A stretch of DNA of 64,000 nucleotides from Isoetes taiwanensis. Taxonomy: Eukaryota; Streptophyta; Lycopodiopsida; Isoetales; Isoetaceae. Numbering within the stretch: the first letter of the stretch is position 1; each line of letters starts with the position of its first letter. The position numbers and the translations under genes are program-made. The notes beneath the pieces were generated by a model. It had not been told where the DNA came from and made no database searches. It saw nothing but the letters and a program-made list of their open reading frames with translations. This document shows, in pieces, positions 10,766 to 20,089 of this stretch. The stretch lies in contig JAJEKV010000010.1 of NCBI GenBank assembly GCA_021234155.1, positions 18,205,418-18,269,417 on the forward strand, given 5' to 3'.

Positions 10766-13308
10766 CTACCACGCCATTACCAATATAAATCCAATTTTCA
10801 GTATTGTCCAAAGTGGCATTATCCTCCCGTTGGAACATCCGACAAATCGGGATCCCACCGAGATCCGTGGAGATCCGGGCGAGTCGAACCGAACGGCGTG
10901 GCCATCCATGACCTTCGGCCCAAAAGGAAGACGCCAAATCGAAGAAAGGAACCGTGGGCGGGGAGGGGCTCCTAAGGAAGCATATGGAGAAGGAAGCATG
11001 CCTGTGTGCGTGGGTTGCAGAGCCATGTCCCTAAATGCTTGAACAAGATTTTGATCCAGAGCACGACACCAATGGTCCCATTCTGAAGTAGAGAGTAATT
11101 GATAGACAGGAGGATTGACCCAACCCGTGGGGATGGTTTTGCTTTCCAGAAGGCCCCTGAGTTGATTGTAGCCGCCCAAGTGCTGCATATAAATCTGGGC
11201 AAATTCGAGATCATCAGGGTGTGCCAGATTTTTGTTGACCTGTTCCAACGTTTCAGCCTGCCACAGAGGTAAATGCTGAGCCAGTTCAGTCATGTACTCC
11301 TGTTCAAAAGTCTGAGACCGAGCAGAATCCTTGAAATATTTGTTGGTGGTTGATAATAACCAAGCAGCATTGGAGTTGCCGCGAAAAACACGATGTTCCT
11401 CATCCCGGAATTTATCCTTGAGATCCGCCAGGTAGAAGTCATGAAAAACATATGCCATGGGCTGAACAACTCGAAAGATGACTAATTCAGGGTCATCAAC
11501 CGTGAGTTGTTCAAAGACTAAGAGTGCACAAAATAAACCCTTATCTTCGATAGAAAGATCCGGCCAGATCCGAAGGAAGTCCCCACTGTGGAATGGCAGT
11601 TGATGAACTTGGCCATTGGCCGCGTACCACTTCAAAAGAAAGAGGTGCCGTCGGGCCACCACATAGTCTAGATAGCTGGAAGGAGTATAGAAGTCCACCG
11701 GGATGTTGGTAGCAATTTCAAGATATCCCTCCTGTTTGCTTTGGGCTTCCTCAGCAGATTGAACTGCTTGCTGGAGCTGATGTTCAAGGTCACGGATCCG
11801 ATTCTCCTGTTCTAACAAAAGACGGGACTGATCCCGGACCCGTTTACCAGGAAGCGTGGCATGTGAAGAGGATTGCCCAGGAGTATTGAGGCGCAGTGTG
11901 GCAATCTCAGCATCATCGATGACCTTTTGTTTCTGAACCTCCAACAGCTGAGTCTGGAGGGACGTTAACTGATTTGTGAGCTTGGTGTTCTGATCTTCAA
12001 GGGAGGTGAGTCGAGTTTCACGCTCCGTTAGGTTTTGAACTTGAGTGTTGTAATTGTCACAAAGCTCTGAGTACAAAGCATCGAGCTTAGCAATGTGTGT
12101 CTCCTTTTCACCCAGGAGAGTATCTTTGGACTTGTGTTGTGCCAATAACTCCAGAATTTGGTTTTGAAGCTGAGCCTGCTGATCTGTAAGTAGGCTAGTC
12201 TGATCCTGAGCACTGGTGAGGTCAATACGGGCCTGTAATAGAGCCGCGTGCTTATCTTGAAGGTTGGCCTCCAAAGTTTGAATATGGGCAGTGGCAGCTT
12301 GAAGGTCTCTTTGAACAGCATCAGAAGCCTCCAGGGACGCCTGAACACCAGCCATGAGAGCCTCCTGGGATGCTTGTAGCTGCAGGGCAGCGGCTTGAAC
12401 ATCTTGCTGGAAGTTGTACAGGAGCTGTCGAGGATGGGGAGGTGCAGGGCCCTGTTGCTGCTGTGTCTGAGATTGTTTAGAGGCATGGCAGGAATTGACA
12501 GGCGTGGCCTCAGAGGAGGAAGAGGATACAGTAACATGCACGGCCTGAGGTTGAACAGGACGAGGGGAGGCCTGGTGTGATGGTACAGCTTGTTGAGTTT
12601 GATGCTGGGAGTGCCGAGAGCGCTGAGTGGAGGTATGGGAAGTGGAAGGGCTCGCAAGAACAGGAAGATAATGACGAATTAGGACCTGTAGATAGCCTCC
12701 CACGGAAATTTCAGAGACAGAGGAGGGAGTAGCCCGGATGCGGTCTACTTCTTGAAGAAGGCGATAGAATAAAATCTGTGGCCAATCAACATGCATATTG
12801 GAGTGGATGGCAGTGATGACCATATTGTAAAACGGCTTATTGATGTGGGTATTCTTAATGGAATGCCCAAGCAATTTTCTCCACAGAAACTTCACAAAAA
12901 TCTCATGTGGTTTGGCAATATTTGTGAGGCGATGCTGGTTTGCTTGATAAGCAGGAGCGCCAAACTGAGTGACGTCTATGTCCTGTAAAGCAGCCCAAGA
13001 AACAGAAGGTGGATGCGGAATACCTCAGAAACCAAATGCTGAGTAAGTAAAATGGTGGTGCCATCTACCACCGTAGCAAATCCTTCCGGGCTGTTGACGA
13101 TGTGTGCTATGAACTGCTGCAATTGCTCCGGATTTGGGGCCGGGAGCTCCATTTGTGAAAATTCGTAAAGCTTGTGGCGTTCCGCAACTTCCCGACTCAG
13201 ACCAACAAGGGCCTCTCGAAAGGTGGGCGTCGAAAAGGACACAGACCCGAAAAGAGTCGCATCCCTTGGAGCAGAAGCTTGAAGGGTAGAAAGTTTGAGA
13301 GTGGCCAT
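10766..13308 (-). CDS. E1 accessory ORF: long coiled-coil protein in the env position (one frameshift)
   Basis: A good start (GCCATGGCC, ATG at 13308) opens a frame read to about 13010. There the protein continues in the next frame, which is open from about 13020 to a stop at 10766. The intact part is about 709 codons and the total about 845. Visible parts: an N-terminal globular segment of about 250 residues; a Ser/Gln/Pro-rich linker; a coiled coil of about 220 residues (repeated Leu/Gln/Glu heptads such as LTSLEDQNTKLTNQLTSL); and a C-terminal globular part (HLFLLKWYAANGQ, IWPDLSIEDKG). There is no signal peptide, transmembrane segment, zinc knuckle or catalytic motif. It is not an envelope glycoprotein despite its position. 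The N-terminal part faintly recalls the ORF1/plant-transposon-protein style of Athila-like elements, but I cannot name it. It may act in particle assembly or trafficking (speculative). Confidence 0.7.
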
Positions 13309-13803
13309 GGCGAAAAACGTCGGAACAGAAGGAACTGTGTGAAGAAGGCGGAGAGCGGAGAACAGAGAACGAAGGCGCAGAGAGACGAAAAGGTTTAGGG
13401 CGCGCAATGGGAGGCGAAAGGGCATGATGAGGGCGAAACTGTAGCCGTTGATGGTGCCAGGTGTCGAAAGATGCCAAGGAGGGGATTGAGAGGCAAAAAT
13501 TTGGCTAAGTCCCCGAACAACTTAAGGGAGAAGCAATGAACGGTGTGGATGAGACGTGAGAGAAGGATCAGATGTGACAGGTGGCCAAAGGACACATATT
13601 AAGGCTTGACGGGTATGAAAAGAAGCAATGGCATTTAATGCTGGCAACTCGAAGTGGGATATCATTAAAACGAATGTGTCAGAGGGTACCCTGGCTAGAT
13701 ATGCGGCGGGAGAAAAGATTCTCAATTTAGAAGGAGCCTTGCATTGCAAACACGTTGGCTAATTTCTGATTGGTCCACGTCGACTAGCAGTTCCTCGGTT
13801 GGC

Positions 13804-13811
13804 TATATAAG
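13804..13811 (+). promoter_or_regulatory. TATA box antisense to E1
   Basis: GGCTATATAAGAC at 13801-13813 is a strong TATA box on the plus strand. It lies 37 bp before the ATG of the antisense 45-aa ORF. On the minus strand the same bases read TTATATAGCC, which is also TATA-like, so the direction is not certain. Confidence 0.4.
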
Positions 13812-13840
13812 ACGAACCGGGAGTGAAGCAAAGACATTCG

Positions 13841-14090
13841 ATGGCGCTGAGCATGGCGGCTGCTGGTTTGAACGAGGGTTGCACAATGCCGACTAACTGT
13901 CAAGAGTGGATCACCTGTAAAATGAATTGTCTGGACCTGTGGCGCTGCCACAACCGTGGCGTGCGAATGGATGGCTGAACATCCCGACCCTCTGACCAAC
14001 GGGATGGAGGTGGTTCTGCACCTTCGCTGGGACCCTGAGCAGAACCTCTACCACCTCCTCCGCATTACCTCTGCTCCGAACCCAGAGTAG
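13841..14090 (+). CDS. Antisense mini-ORF pair inside E1 (45 aa and 39 aa)
   Basis: Relative to E1 these lie antisense, between integrase and the accessory gene. The first frame starts at ATG 13841 and stops at 13976-13978 (45 residues, six cysteines). The second starts at ATG 13971 in another frame and stops at 14088-14090 (39 residues, including MEVVLHLRWDPEQNLYHLL, which looks protein-like). The second frame is also open upstream of its ATG to about 13930, so the two may be one ORF split by an indel. Antisense ORFs between integrase and 3' LTR are known from some Tat-type plant elements (Grande, RIRE2, Retand). Whether this pair is related is unknown. Confidence 0.3.
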
Positions 14091-14228
14091 AGGGTTTTTC
14101 CTCGTAGGTTTTTAGTAGATAGGGCTTTGAGCCCATTTTTGTATATAGGGCAGTGCCCATAGCGGAAATAGCTGGGTTGTGCCCGCATTTTGTAAAAATA
14201 TCCACCTATAATATAATATGCCGCCTGT

Positions 14229-15647
14229 TTAGTCACTATCTGTTGTGTTTGCTTCTGGAACTGTATCTGTTTGTGGATTTTCGCTTTCTGTGTGATGAAA
14301 TGTTTTGAGGCGAAAGCCATTAACCAGTGTAGGTAATGGAGTGCCATCTAACTCAGCCAGTTGGAAAACGCTGGGTCGAACCACTTGAACAATTTGATAA
14401 GGGCCAAGCCAACGAAACTTAAGTTTACCCGGAAAATTTTTGTACCGAGAATCATAAAGAAGAACCAAATCGCCTTCTTTGAATGTTTTTGTCTTCAAAC
14501 GTTTGTCATGTAAAGATTTTTGCAACTGTTGTCCATGAAGAACACGAATATAAGCATCCCTTCGAAGTTCATCCAACTGTTCTAATTGATAAACCCTTTC
14601 TTTGAGTGCAGCAGGTGGATTATGAGCAGTAGCCAGTTGAAAACGGAGTGTTGGAAGGATGTATTCAAACGGCATGAGAGCTTCCTGACCATAAACCAAT
14701 TTGAAGGGAGTGTGACCTGTAGCAATTTTGAAACAAGTATTGTAGGCCCAAAGAACAGTAGGAAGTTTTGTTTGCCAGTCTGTGCGTGAAGCGTCACAAA
14801 TTTTCTTGAGAATGGTGACCAAAGTTTTGTTGGTGCTTTCTGCCAAACCATTACCTTGAGGATAGTAAGGGGTGCTCTTGTGATGATGTATCAGGAGATA
14901 ATCCGTCAGCTCCTTGATGGTATGATTGATAAAGTGTACACCACGATCACTGACCAGCTCCGTGGGGCAGCCGAATCGCGTGATGATTTGTTGATAGAGG
15001 ACCCTAGCTGTGCTTGCTGCAGTGTTGTCAGGAAGTGCGCAAGCTTCCGCCCATTTGGTAGCGTAGTCAGTGAGAACCAGAATGTAGCGGGCACGGGTGT
15101 GCCGCGCAGGAGGATCTATTGGTCCCACAAAATCCATTCCCCATTTGCTGAAAGGAAGTGGCGTGGCGACGTCACGGGCCGTAGGTCGTCCCACCCGCTG
15201 GCACGCGTCACATGTGCGGGCGTGGGCGTGGGCGTCTTTGAATAGCGTGGGCCAAAAATACCCAGCTAGAAGGATTTTGCGTGCCGTGGTGTCACCATGA
15301 AAATGACCACCACCTAGCCCTTGATGAGCTTCTCGAACAATATCTGGAACTTCATGAGGGAGAACACAGCGTCGAAGGATGGTATCCTTACCCTTTTTGT
15401 AGAGATGTCCTGCAACCATGGTGTAGTCACGGACCTCGCGGAGAAATTGATGTCGACGGGATTGCCGCTTGGCAGGAGAGAGCGTCGTGTCCTCTGGTGG
15501 AAGGGCACCGGTGAGGAGGTACTGCTGAAAATCATGGAACCAATGTGGTGTTGCCGTGACTAAAAAGAGTTGAGCGTCGGGGAAAGGCGCCGAGACTCCA
15601 GTTGAGGGATCATCCGTGGATGTGTGAAAGATAATCCGGGACCACAT
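14229..15647 (-). CDS. E1 integrase (intact 472-codon segment)
   Basis: This frame integrates the cDNA into host chromosomes. The HHCC zinc-binding domain is complete (H108, H115, C146, C149), followed by the catalytic core with D172 (GMDFVGP), D234 (SDRG) and E270 (GLAESTNK). A C-terminal GPY-type module follows (FRWLGPYQIVQ). There is no chromodomain; the C-terminus is short and acidic. The listed start is only the first Met after the RNase H region. In life this is the end of the pol polyprotein and would be released by the protease. It is the only fully intact enzymatic domain left in E1. Upstream, RT-RNase H is broken. Confidence 0.9.
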   Translation of the reverse strand: MWSRIIFHTSTDDPSTGVSAPFPDAQLFLVTATPHWFHDFQQYLLTGALPPEDTTLSPAKRQSRRHQFLREVRDYTMVAGHLYKKGKDTILRRCVLPHEVPDIVREAHQGLGGGHFHGDTTARKILLAGYFWPTLFKDAHAHARTCDACQRVGRPTARDVATPLPFSKWGMDFVGPIDPPARHTRARYILVLTDYATKWAEACALPDNTAASTARVLYQQIITRFGCPTELVSDRGVHFINHTIKELTDYLLIHHHKSTPYYPQGNGLAESTNKTLVTILKKICDASRTDWQTKLPTVLWAYNTCFKIATGHTPFKLVYGQEALMPFEYILPTLRFQLATAHNPPAALKERVYQLEQLDELRRDAYIRVLHGQQLQKSLHDKRLKTKTFKEGDLVLLYDSRYKNFPGKLKFRWLGPYQIVQVVRPSVFQLAELDGTPLPTLVNGFRLKTFHHTESENPQTDTVPEANTTDSD

Positions 15648-16007
15648 GAGATTTGCCCGGCCTTGTGAACAATTTCAAAAGGGGCAAATTCTTGGAGAAG
15701 AAGGACCTAACGAGCAATGCGCCCGTGGGCGGGATTTGTTGATCAAATAAAGGAGTGCTTGGTGGTCCACAAAGAACTTGATTTGACTGCCCAAAAGGTA
15801 GTGACGGAGCGTTGGACACGTAAAAATGAGACCCAAAGCTTCACGCCTGCGGGCGTAATAGTTGCGCCACCCGAATTGAGTTTTCTGGGGCGTGTCGATT
15901 TGGTGTGTCGGTGCAGCGATCATATTCTTGAGAAAGAACAGCTCCAATAGCAAACGCCGAGACATCGACATGAACATGAAAGGGCTTGTCCCATTGAGGA
16001 GGAACAA
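15648..16007 (-). pseudogene. E1 RNase H, broken by frameshifts and a stop
   Basis: The conserved end of the gypsy RNase H is readable but scattered over frames. NYYARRREALGLIF and FFVDHQALLYLINK lie in the frame covering 15675-16007. The next part (VLLLQEFAPFEIVHKAG, about 15630-15705) lies in another frame and is preceded by a TAG where a Trp codon is usual. Frame changes are needed near 15890 and 15730. This domain would remove the RNA strand during reverse transcription. E1 could not make it as a continuous product. Confidence 0.8.
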
Positions 16008-16866
16008 GAACCGGGGCCTGAGTAAGCAAAAGCTTCAACTGTTGGAAAGCAGCATCTGCCTGGGAATTCCAAGCCCAGGTGGATTCGTCACCCGTGAGTT
16101 TATGAATGGGATCTGCAATGGCGGCTAGTCCAGGAATGAAGGTGGAGTAATAATTGACCTTACCCAGGAAAGAGCGTGTCTCCTTGATATTGGCTGGTGC
16201 TTGAGCCTTGAGCACACAACTGATTTTGGCAGGATCTGTGGTGATACCTGCTTTGCTGACTACGTGGCCTAACAGAACTCCTGAGGTGACGCAAAAGGTG
16301 CATTTCTCAGGATTGAGACTAATGCCGGACTCATCACATTTCTGGAAGACGAGTTCCAATTTATCCAAATGGTCAGCCATGGAACTGTAGGCAGAGAAGT
16401 CATCTTGAAAAATTTGTAAGAAGGGATTTTCCTTCATAAAATCATGAAAAACTGAGAGCATGATGCGTTGAAATGTTGATGGAGAGTTTGATAATCCAAA
16501 AGGAACCACCTTGTAGGCAAAAGTGCCCCACGGGGTGGTGAAAGTAGTCTTGAGTTGATCAGATTCTTTGATTGAGATCTGATTGTAGCCAGAAAAACCA
16601 TCCATGAAGGAGTACATCTCATGTCCAGCGACCTCTTCCAGAACCTGGTCTGTGAAGGGAAGTGGAAAATGATCACGCTCCGTGGCCTGATTGAGTTTTC
16701 GGTAGTCCACGCAGACGCGGATCTTACCATTGTGTTTGAGGGCAATGACAATGGGGCTCACCTATTCAGAATGTTTGACCTCATAGATCAAACCTGCAGC
16801 AAGGAGTTTGTCAATTTCCGCCTTGACGCGATCACGGTAATTAGGGTTGAGCCGGTACTGTCGTTG
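15841..16866 (-). pseudogene. E1 reverse transcriptase with an in-frame stop
   Basis: RT motifs are present in order: IRVCVDYRKLNQATERDHFP, FMDGFSGYNQI (catalytic Asp), PWGTFAYKVVPFGLSNSPSTFQ, then IFQDDFSAYSS, where the usual YxDD is FQDD. The thumb follows (GHVVSKAGI, FLGKVNYY). A TAG at 16762-16764 interrupts the fingers, probably a former Trp codon (SE-stop-VSP), and the reading frame changes near 15890. Motif identity is clear, and the enzyme is not translatable as a whole. Confidence 0.9.
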
Positions 16867-18168
16867 CTAAACTGGTCGTGCATCAGATTTGGTAGGAATG
16901 GTGAGTTCCCCCAAGCTTTTGTTGATTCCCCGAACATCTCTGTAGCTCCAGGCGAAAATGTGTTTGAACTTTTTGAAAAGCTTGACAGCCCTGTGACGAT
17001 AAGGGGCCGGGAGATTTGCAGCAATGCGGACAGGCTGATTGTTGCCCACGTCCACGATCTCGACTTCAGGAGTCTGAATATGAGGTATCACTTCTGTGTC
17101 CTGGACAATATGAGCAGGTGGTTGGAGCATAACAGGATGCGTGGCACTCTGCGTGGTGAAAAAGAGAGGTTGCTGAGTTTCATCCAGCAGAGGTTGCTTC
17201 ATGACAGCATGTACATCAACAGGAGGTGCAGGAGGTGCAGCATCTGAAAAGTGATCAACACGTTGGATTCTATTGCAAGGAGCCAGGTAAGGGTCAAGCA
17301 AAGCAGCCACAGCCTGGTCCTGATCAAGAGTCATTTCTCCCCAAGGATCAGCATATTCGGGGTAGGATGACAGAGGCAGACTCGCAGGTGGAGCCTGAAC
17401 GTGATAAATATTCTGAGCTTCCTCAGAATCTGTGTCTGAGAGAGAGGGTTCAGCATGTTCAACAGAAATGATCTTGCCTGTTTCCAAGTCCATGGTGGCA
17501 TTGAGGTGACCATCAGTGATGACCAACTGATCCGTGGCCCAGTAATGGATACTCTTGGCCTGGCGGAGAAAAGGTCGGCCAACCAACATTTCATAATCAC
17601 CAGGATCTTCGCCAGCCTTCCAAACTCCAAATTCCATGGGGAATCGGAGATCACCGATGTTGATGTGAAGAAGAGGCGTGACGCCTTGAGGTCTGGTGAT
17701 ATGGCCATTAGCCAACTTGATGTCGTATGGGGCACGAAAGAGTTGTTTGATGCCCATTTGTTTGCGGAGTTTATTCGTGATGAGATTGACTGCGCTACCT
17801 CCGTCTATTTGAACATGGTTGACTTGCTGATTACCCACCATGGCATGGACCGTGGGTGTAGAGGTAGCCACAGCCCCAACTAAAACAGTTGGGAGTGGTA
17901 ACTGGTCCTTGAGAGCAGGACAGAGTTTCAAAATGGTTGCCAAGCTTAAAGGAATTTTGATCTTGGCTAGCTCCTCCTGGGGTTCCAAAGGCACATGAGA
18001 AAAAGGATCTGCTGGTTCCACGGGTGCTGGAGTGCGTGGTAGTGAAGCAGCAACTTCTTTGAGTAAGTCAACCTCTGCAGCAATATTGGGATATGTCTGA
18101 GAGCATGGAGGTTGGGATGTGGAACGGTGTATCTTGTCTTTGTTGAGCTCTGGTGGTGGCATGAACAT
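16867..18168 (-). CDS. E1 aspartic protease and linker to RT
   Basis: This 433-codon open stretch contains a retropepsin at about residues 95-205. The catalytic loop reads VQIDGGSAVNL (D122) and the later strand is MLVGRPFLRQ. The DGGS form replaces the usual DSG or DTG and is shared with E2. A long acidic linker leads to the RT N-terminus (ARPV) and ends in TAG at 16867-16869, directly followed in the same frame by the next RT residues. It is therefore a nonsense mutation inside pol rather than a natural end. The upstream join to gag requires a one-base shift near 18165. The protease would cleave gag and pol. Confidence 0.85.
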   Translation of the reverse strand: MFMPPPELNKDKIHRSTSQPPCSQTYPNIAAEVDLLKEVAASLPRTPAPVEPADPFSHVPLEPQEELAKIKIPLSLATILKLCPALKDQLPLPTVLVGAVATSTPTVHAMVGNQQVNHVQIDGGSAVNLITNKLRKQMGIKQLFRAPYDIKLANGHITRPQGVTPLLHINIGDLRFPMEFGVWKAGEDPGDYEMLVGRPFLRQAKSIHYWATDQLVITDGHLNATMDLETGKIISVEHAEPSLSDTDSEEAQNIYHVQAPPASLPLSSYPEYADPWGEMTLDQDQAVAALLDPYLAPCNRIQRVDHFSDAAPPAPPVDVHAVMKQPLLDETQQPLFFTTQSATHPVMLQPPAHIVQDTEVIPHIQTPEVEIVDVGNNQPVRIAANLPAPYRHRAVKLFKKFKHIFAWSYRDVRGINKSLGELTIPTKSDARPV

Positions 18169-18439
18169 TTGCTAGCGTGCGGCCTTCAGCAGCTTGCATG
18201 AGATTCAAAATGCTTTGGCGAACTTTAGGCATGACATGGGGCATGAGTTTCTCCAAGTCAGGTGCAAAATGTACCTTTTTTTCTTCCTCATGAGGAATGG
18301 TGTCAACTTGCGTGCCATTTGGAATAATGGTCAAGGGACGTGATGCCCTGGTCTGGCGTGAAACCAAACCAACCCAATTTGATGGCTGGACTGGAGGATT
18401 AAGTGCCTGAAAAATTTCCTCCTGTGCTTGTTGATCCAG
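18068..18439 (-). pseudogene. E1 gag-pol junction segment, downstream of the E2 insertion
   Basis: When E2 and one copy of CTGAG are disregarded, this frame continues in phase from gag (codon boundary at 28301/18439). It encodes LDQQAQEEIFQALNPP and then a basic, Gln- and His-rich stretch, with a stop at 18068. The protease frame overlaps it from 18168 in the next frame. The junction may be a natural frameshift site or a mutation. No clear slippery heptamer is visible at the overlap. Confidence 0.7.
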
Positions 18440-18444
18440 CTGAG
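18440..18444. repeat. E2 target-site duplication, left copy (CTGAG)
   Basis: CTGAG before the 5' LTR is repeated at 28301-28305 after the 3' LTR. Both copies are in E1 gag sequence, which fixes E2 as an insertion into E1. Confidence 0.95.
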
Positions 18445-20017
18445 TGTTGCCTTTGGCAACATTGCCAACAGTAAGCAATAATTGTGAAGATCTCTACACT
18501 ATGGGTTGTTGGAAGATGGACATGTGCGAAGATATTCCTGTGCAAGTAGTGGTCATGCAAGATTTGATGTGCAAAAGGTGAGTGCAGAAGATCGCATTGT
18601 TTTTTTTATTTCTCTTATTATATTGGGACCTGTGCCTAAGTTATCTATTCTCCATTTGCTCACTATTCACATTTTTATCCTTAACGCACATTCAATCATC
18701 CAAAGCATGCTATTTTCCTATGCTCTCATTATCTTCCCTTCAGCACATGATTAGCTGGCATCCTTCGATTTACCTTATTTCCTTATGACTATGATGAATC
18801 CATCTCAAATTTATTGTGCTTTATTGTGCTCCAAGTGACAACGGCATACCCAATTGTTCTATATGGCTGTCATTTGGAATATGGGCCACAAGGAAATGGA
18901 TATAAGTTTTAAAGCCAAAAAGAACAAAAAAAAAAAGGGGGAGAAAGCCATGACGTTTTTTTTTCATGGTTCAAAGAACCCAAAAAAATTCTTCTGTCTC
19001 ACCGCTTCTGTATCCGCATACCCTAGAATCATGCCTTACCGATCTCTCCAGATGCACATCTGTATCATCCATCCATCGCTTGCCTCACCGCTTCCCATAA
19101 TCTATCCCCGTGGCAAGGATCCCAATCTAATAGGAGAAATAGAAGGAAAGGAGGATTACAAATGGGAGGCAGAAGAAGAAAAAAAAAAAAAACTTCTTCA
19201 AAGGGCGGATCAATACAAGAGTTTTTTCCTTCGATTCATCATCACAGGTTCATTTCTAATGCATGGAATTCAGTTTACAGCAACATTAGATGGTTTCATG
19301 GCAGAGATAAGGATAATGATTTAATCTTGAACAGAAGAAGAAAGGTTAGCTAGGTATATGTCCGAAACTTGCAGATTAGTTCATACAGAGTTGGGATTTG
19401 ATGGCAGAAATGTATGCAGAAAGGCATCATTGTGCAGGTTAGCTGGTTGTTTCCATAAACTCGTATTGCAGTTGGTGTAGAGCAGAGATTGGGTACTACA
19501 GTGTTACTGACAAAAAACACAAGGCAGGTGATCTTAATAGAAGAAACAATCCAGAATTTGCAGTGAAGATCTTATGGGAAGGACTTTACAGGCTAGAACA
19601 GTGAAAGGGCTTCAATATTTACTATGCCCGAGCAGTAGAAAAATATTGTGGAAGGATTGTACAGTTTTGGAAGACGACACTTATTAGTAATTGTAGTTGA
19701 GGATCTCAGCTTGGCGTCCAGAAGTTTCATTGCTGAATTTACAGTAATTAGTATTGGTATTGGATGGAGATTTCAATTTGAATTTAAAAGTCTCCTTTAT
19801 CATATGATGTAACTGGCCTTGTTCTTGGAATATAAGAAAATTGATTGTGCACTCATTTTGTTGTACTTGTAAAAATATTCTGTTTCTGAAGTACAAATTT
19901 TCTAGTTCTGACTGTCAAAAGCAAAGAAAAAAAATATTTCAAAGGAGTAATTCCCCTTAAGGAATTTGGAGGTCCTTCGACTAGCTCCTGTTGATCTTTG
20001 ACCAGGGAAGGTCAACC
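18445..20017 (+). repeat. E2 5' LTR (1,573 bp)
   Basis: It begins TGTTGCC and ends GGTCAACC, where the 3' LTR ends GGTCAACA, so the terminal CA has become CC here or the boundary is one base different. It is nearly identical to 26731-28300. Visible differences include a longer A-run near 19181-19192 and a few substitutions. It carries poly-A runs and no ORF that I believe. Confidence 0.92.
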
Positions 20018-20021
20018 ATTT

Positions 20022-20040
20022 TGGAGGTCCTACCGGGATC
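20022..20040 (+). promoter_or_regulatory. E2 primer-binding site
   Basis: TGGAGGTCCTACCGGGATC starts four bases after the LTR. TGG followed by a sequence complementary to a tRNA acceptor stem and T-arm is the expected form. It most resembles the 3' end of a plant tRNA-Gln, with about four mismatches by memory of that tRNA. The tRNA assignment is tentative. Confidence 0.65.
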
Positions 20041-20089
20041 CTCTAAACTGCCTGGTGCATCTTAATCGGTGGAAAAGAAGGAGATAGTG

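Larger units (their letters stand above)
13309..14228. other. E1 spacer between integrase and accessory ORF
   Basis: This 920-bp internal spacer of E1 has no long sense-strand frame. On the plus strand it carries a TATA box and two small overlapping ORFs, listed separately. A spacer in this position could hold the splice acceptor or internal promoter needed to express the accessory gene, but I cannot point to one. Confidence 0.5.

Noticed and set aside
12028-12657. 209-aa ORF on the minus strand within the E1 accessory gene
   Set aside because: It is an off-frame shadow of the coiled-coil coding sequence, with a Pro/Leu-rich composition typical of a shifted Gln-rich frame.
10766-13308. Envelope glycoprotein in E1
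   Set aside because: The position is right, but no signal peptide, transmembrane helix or cysteine-rich ectodomain is visible.
18445-20017. Protein-coding genes within the E2 LTRs (82- and 156-aa frames)
   Set aside because: The frames are short, low in complexity and repeated only because the LTR is repeated. They differ between the two LTRs through indels in A-runs.
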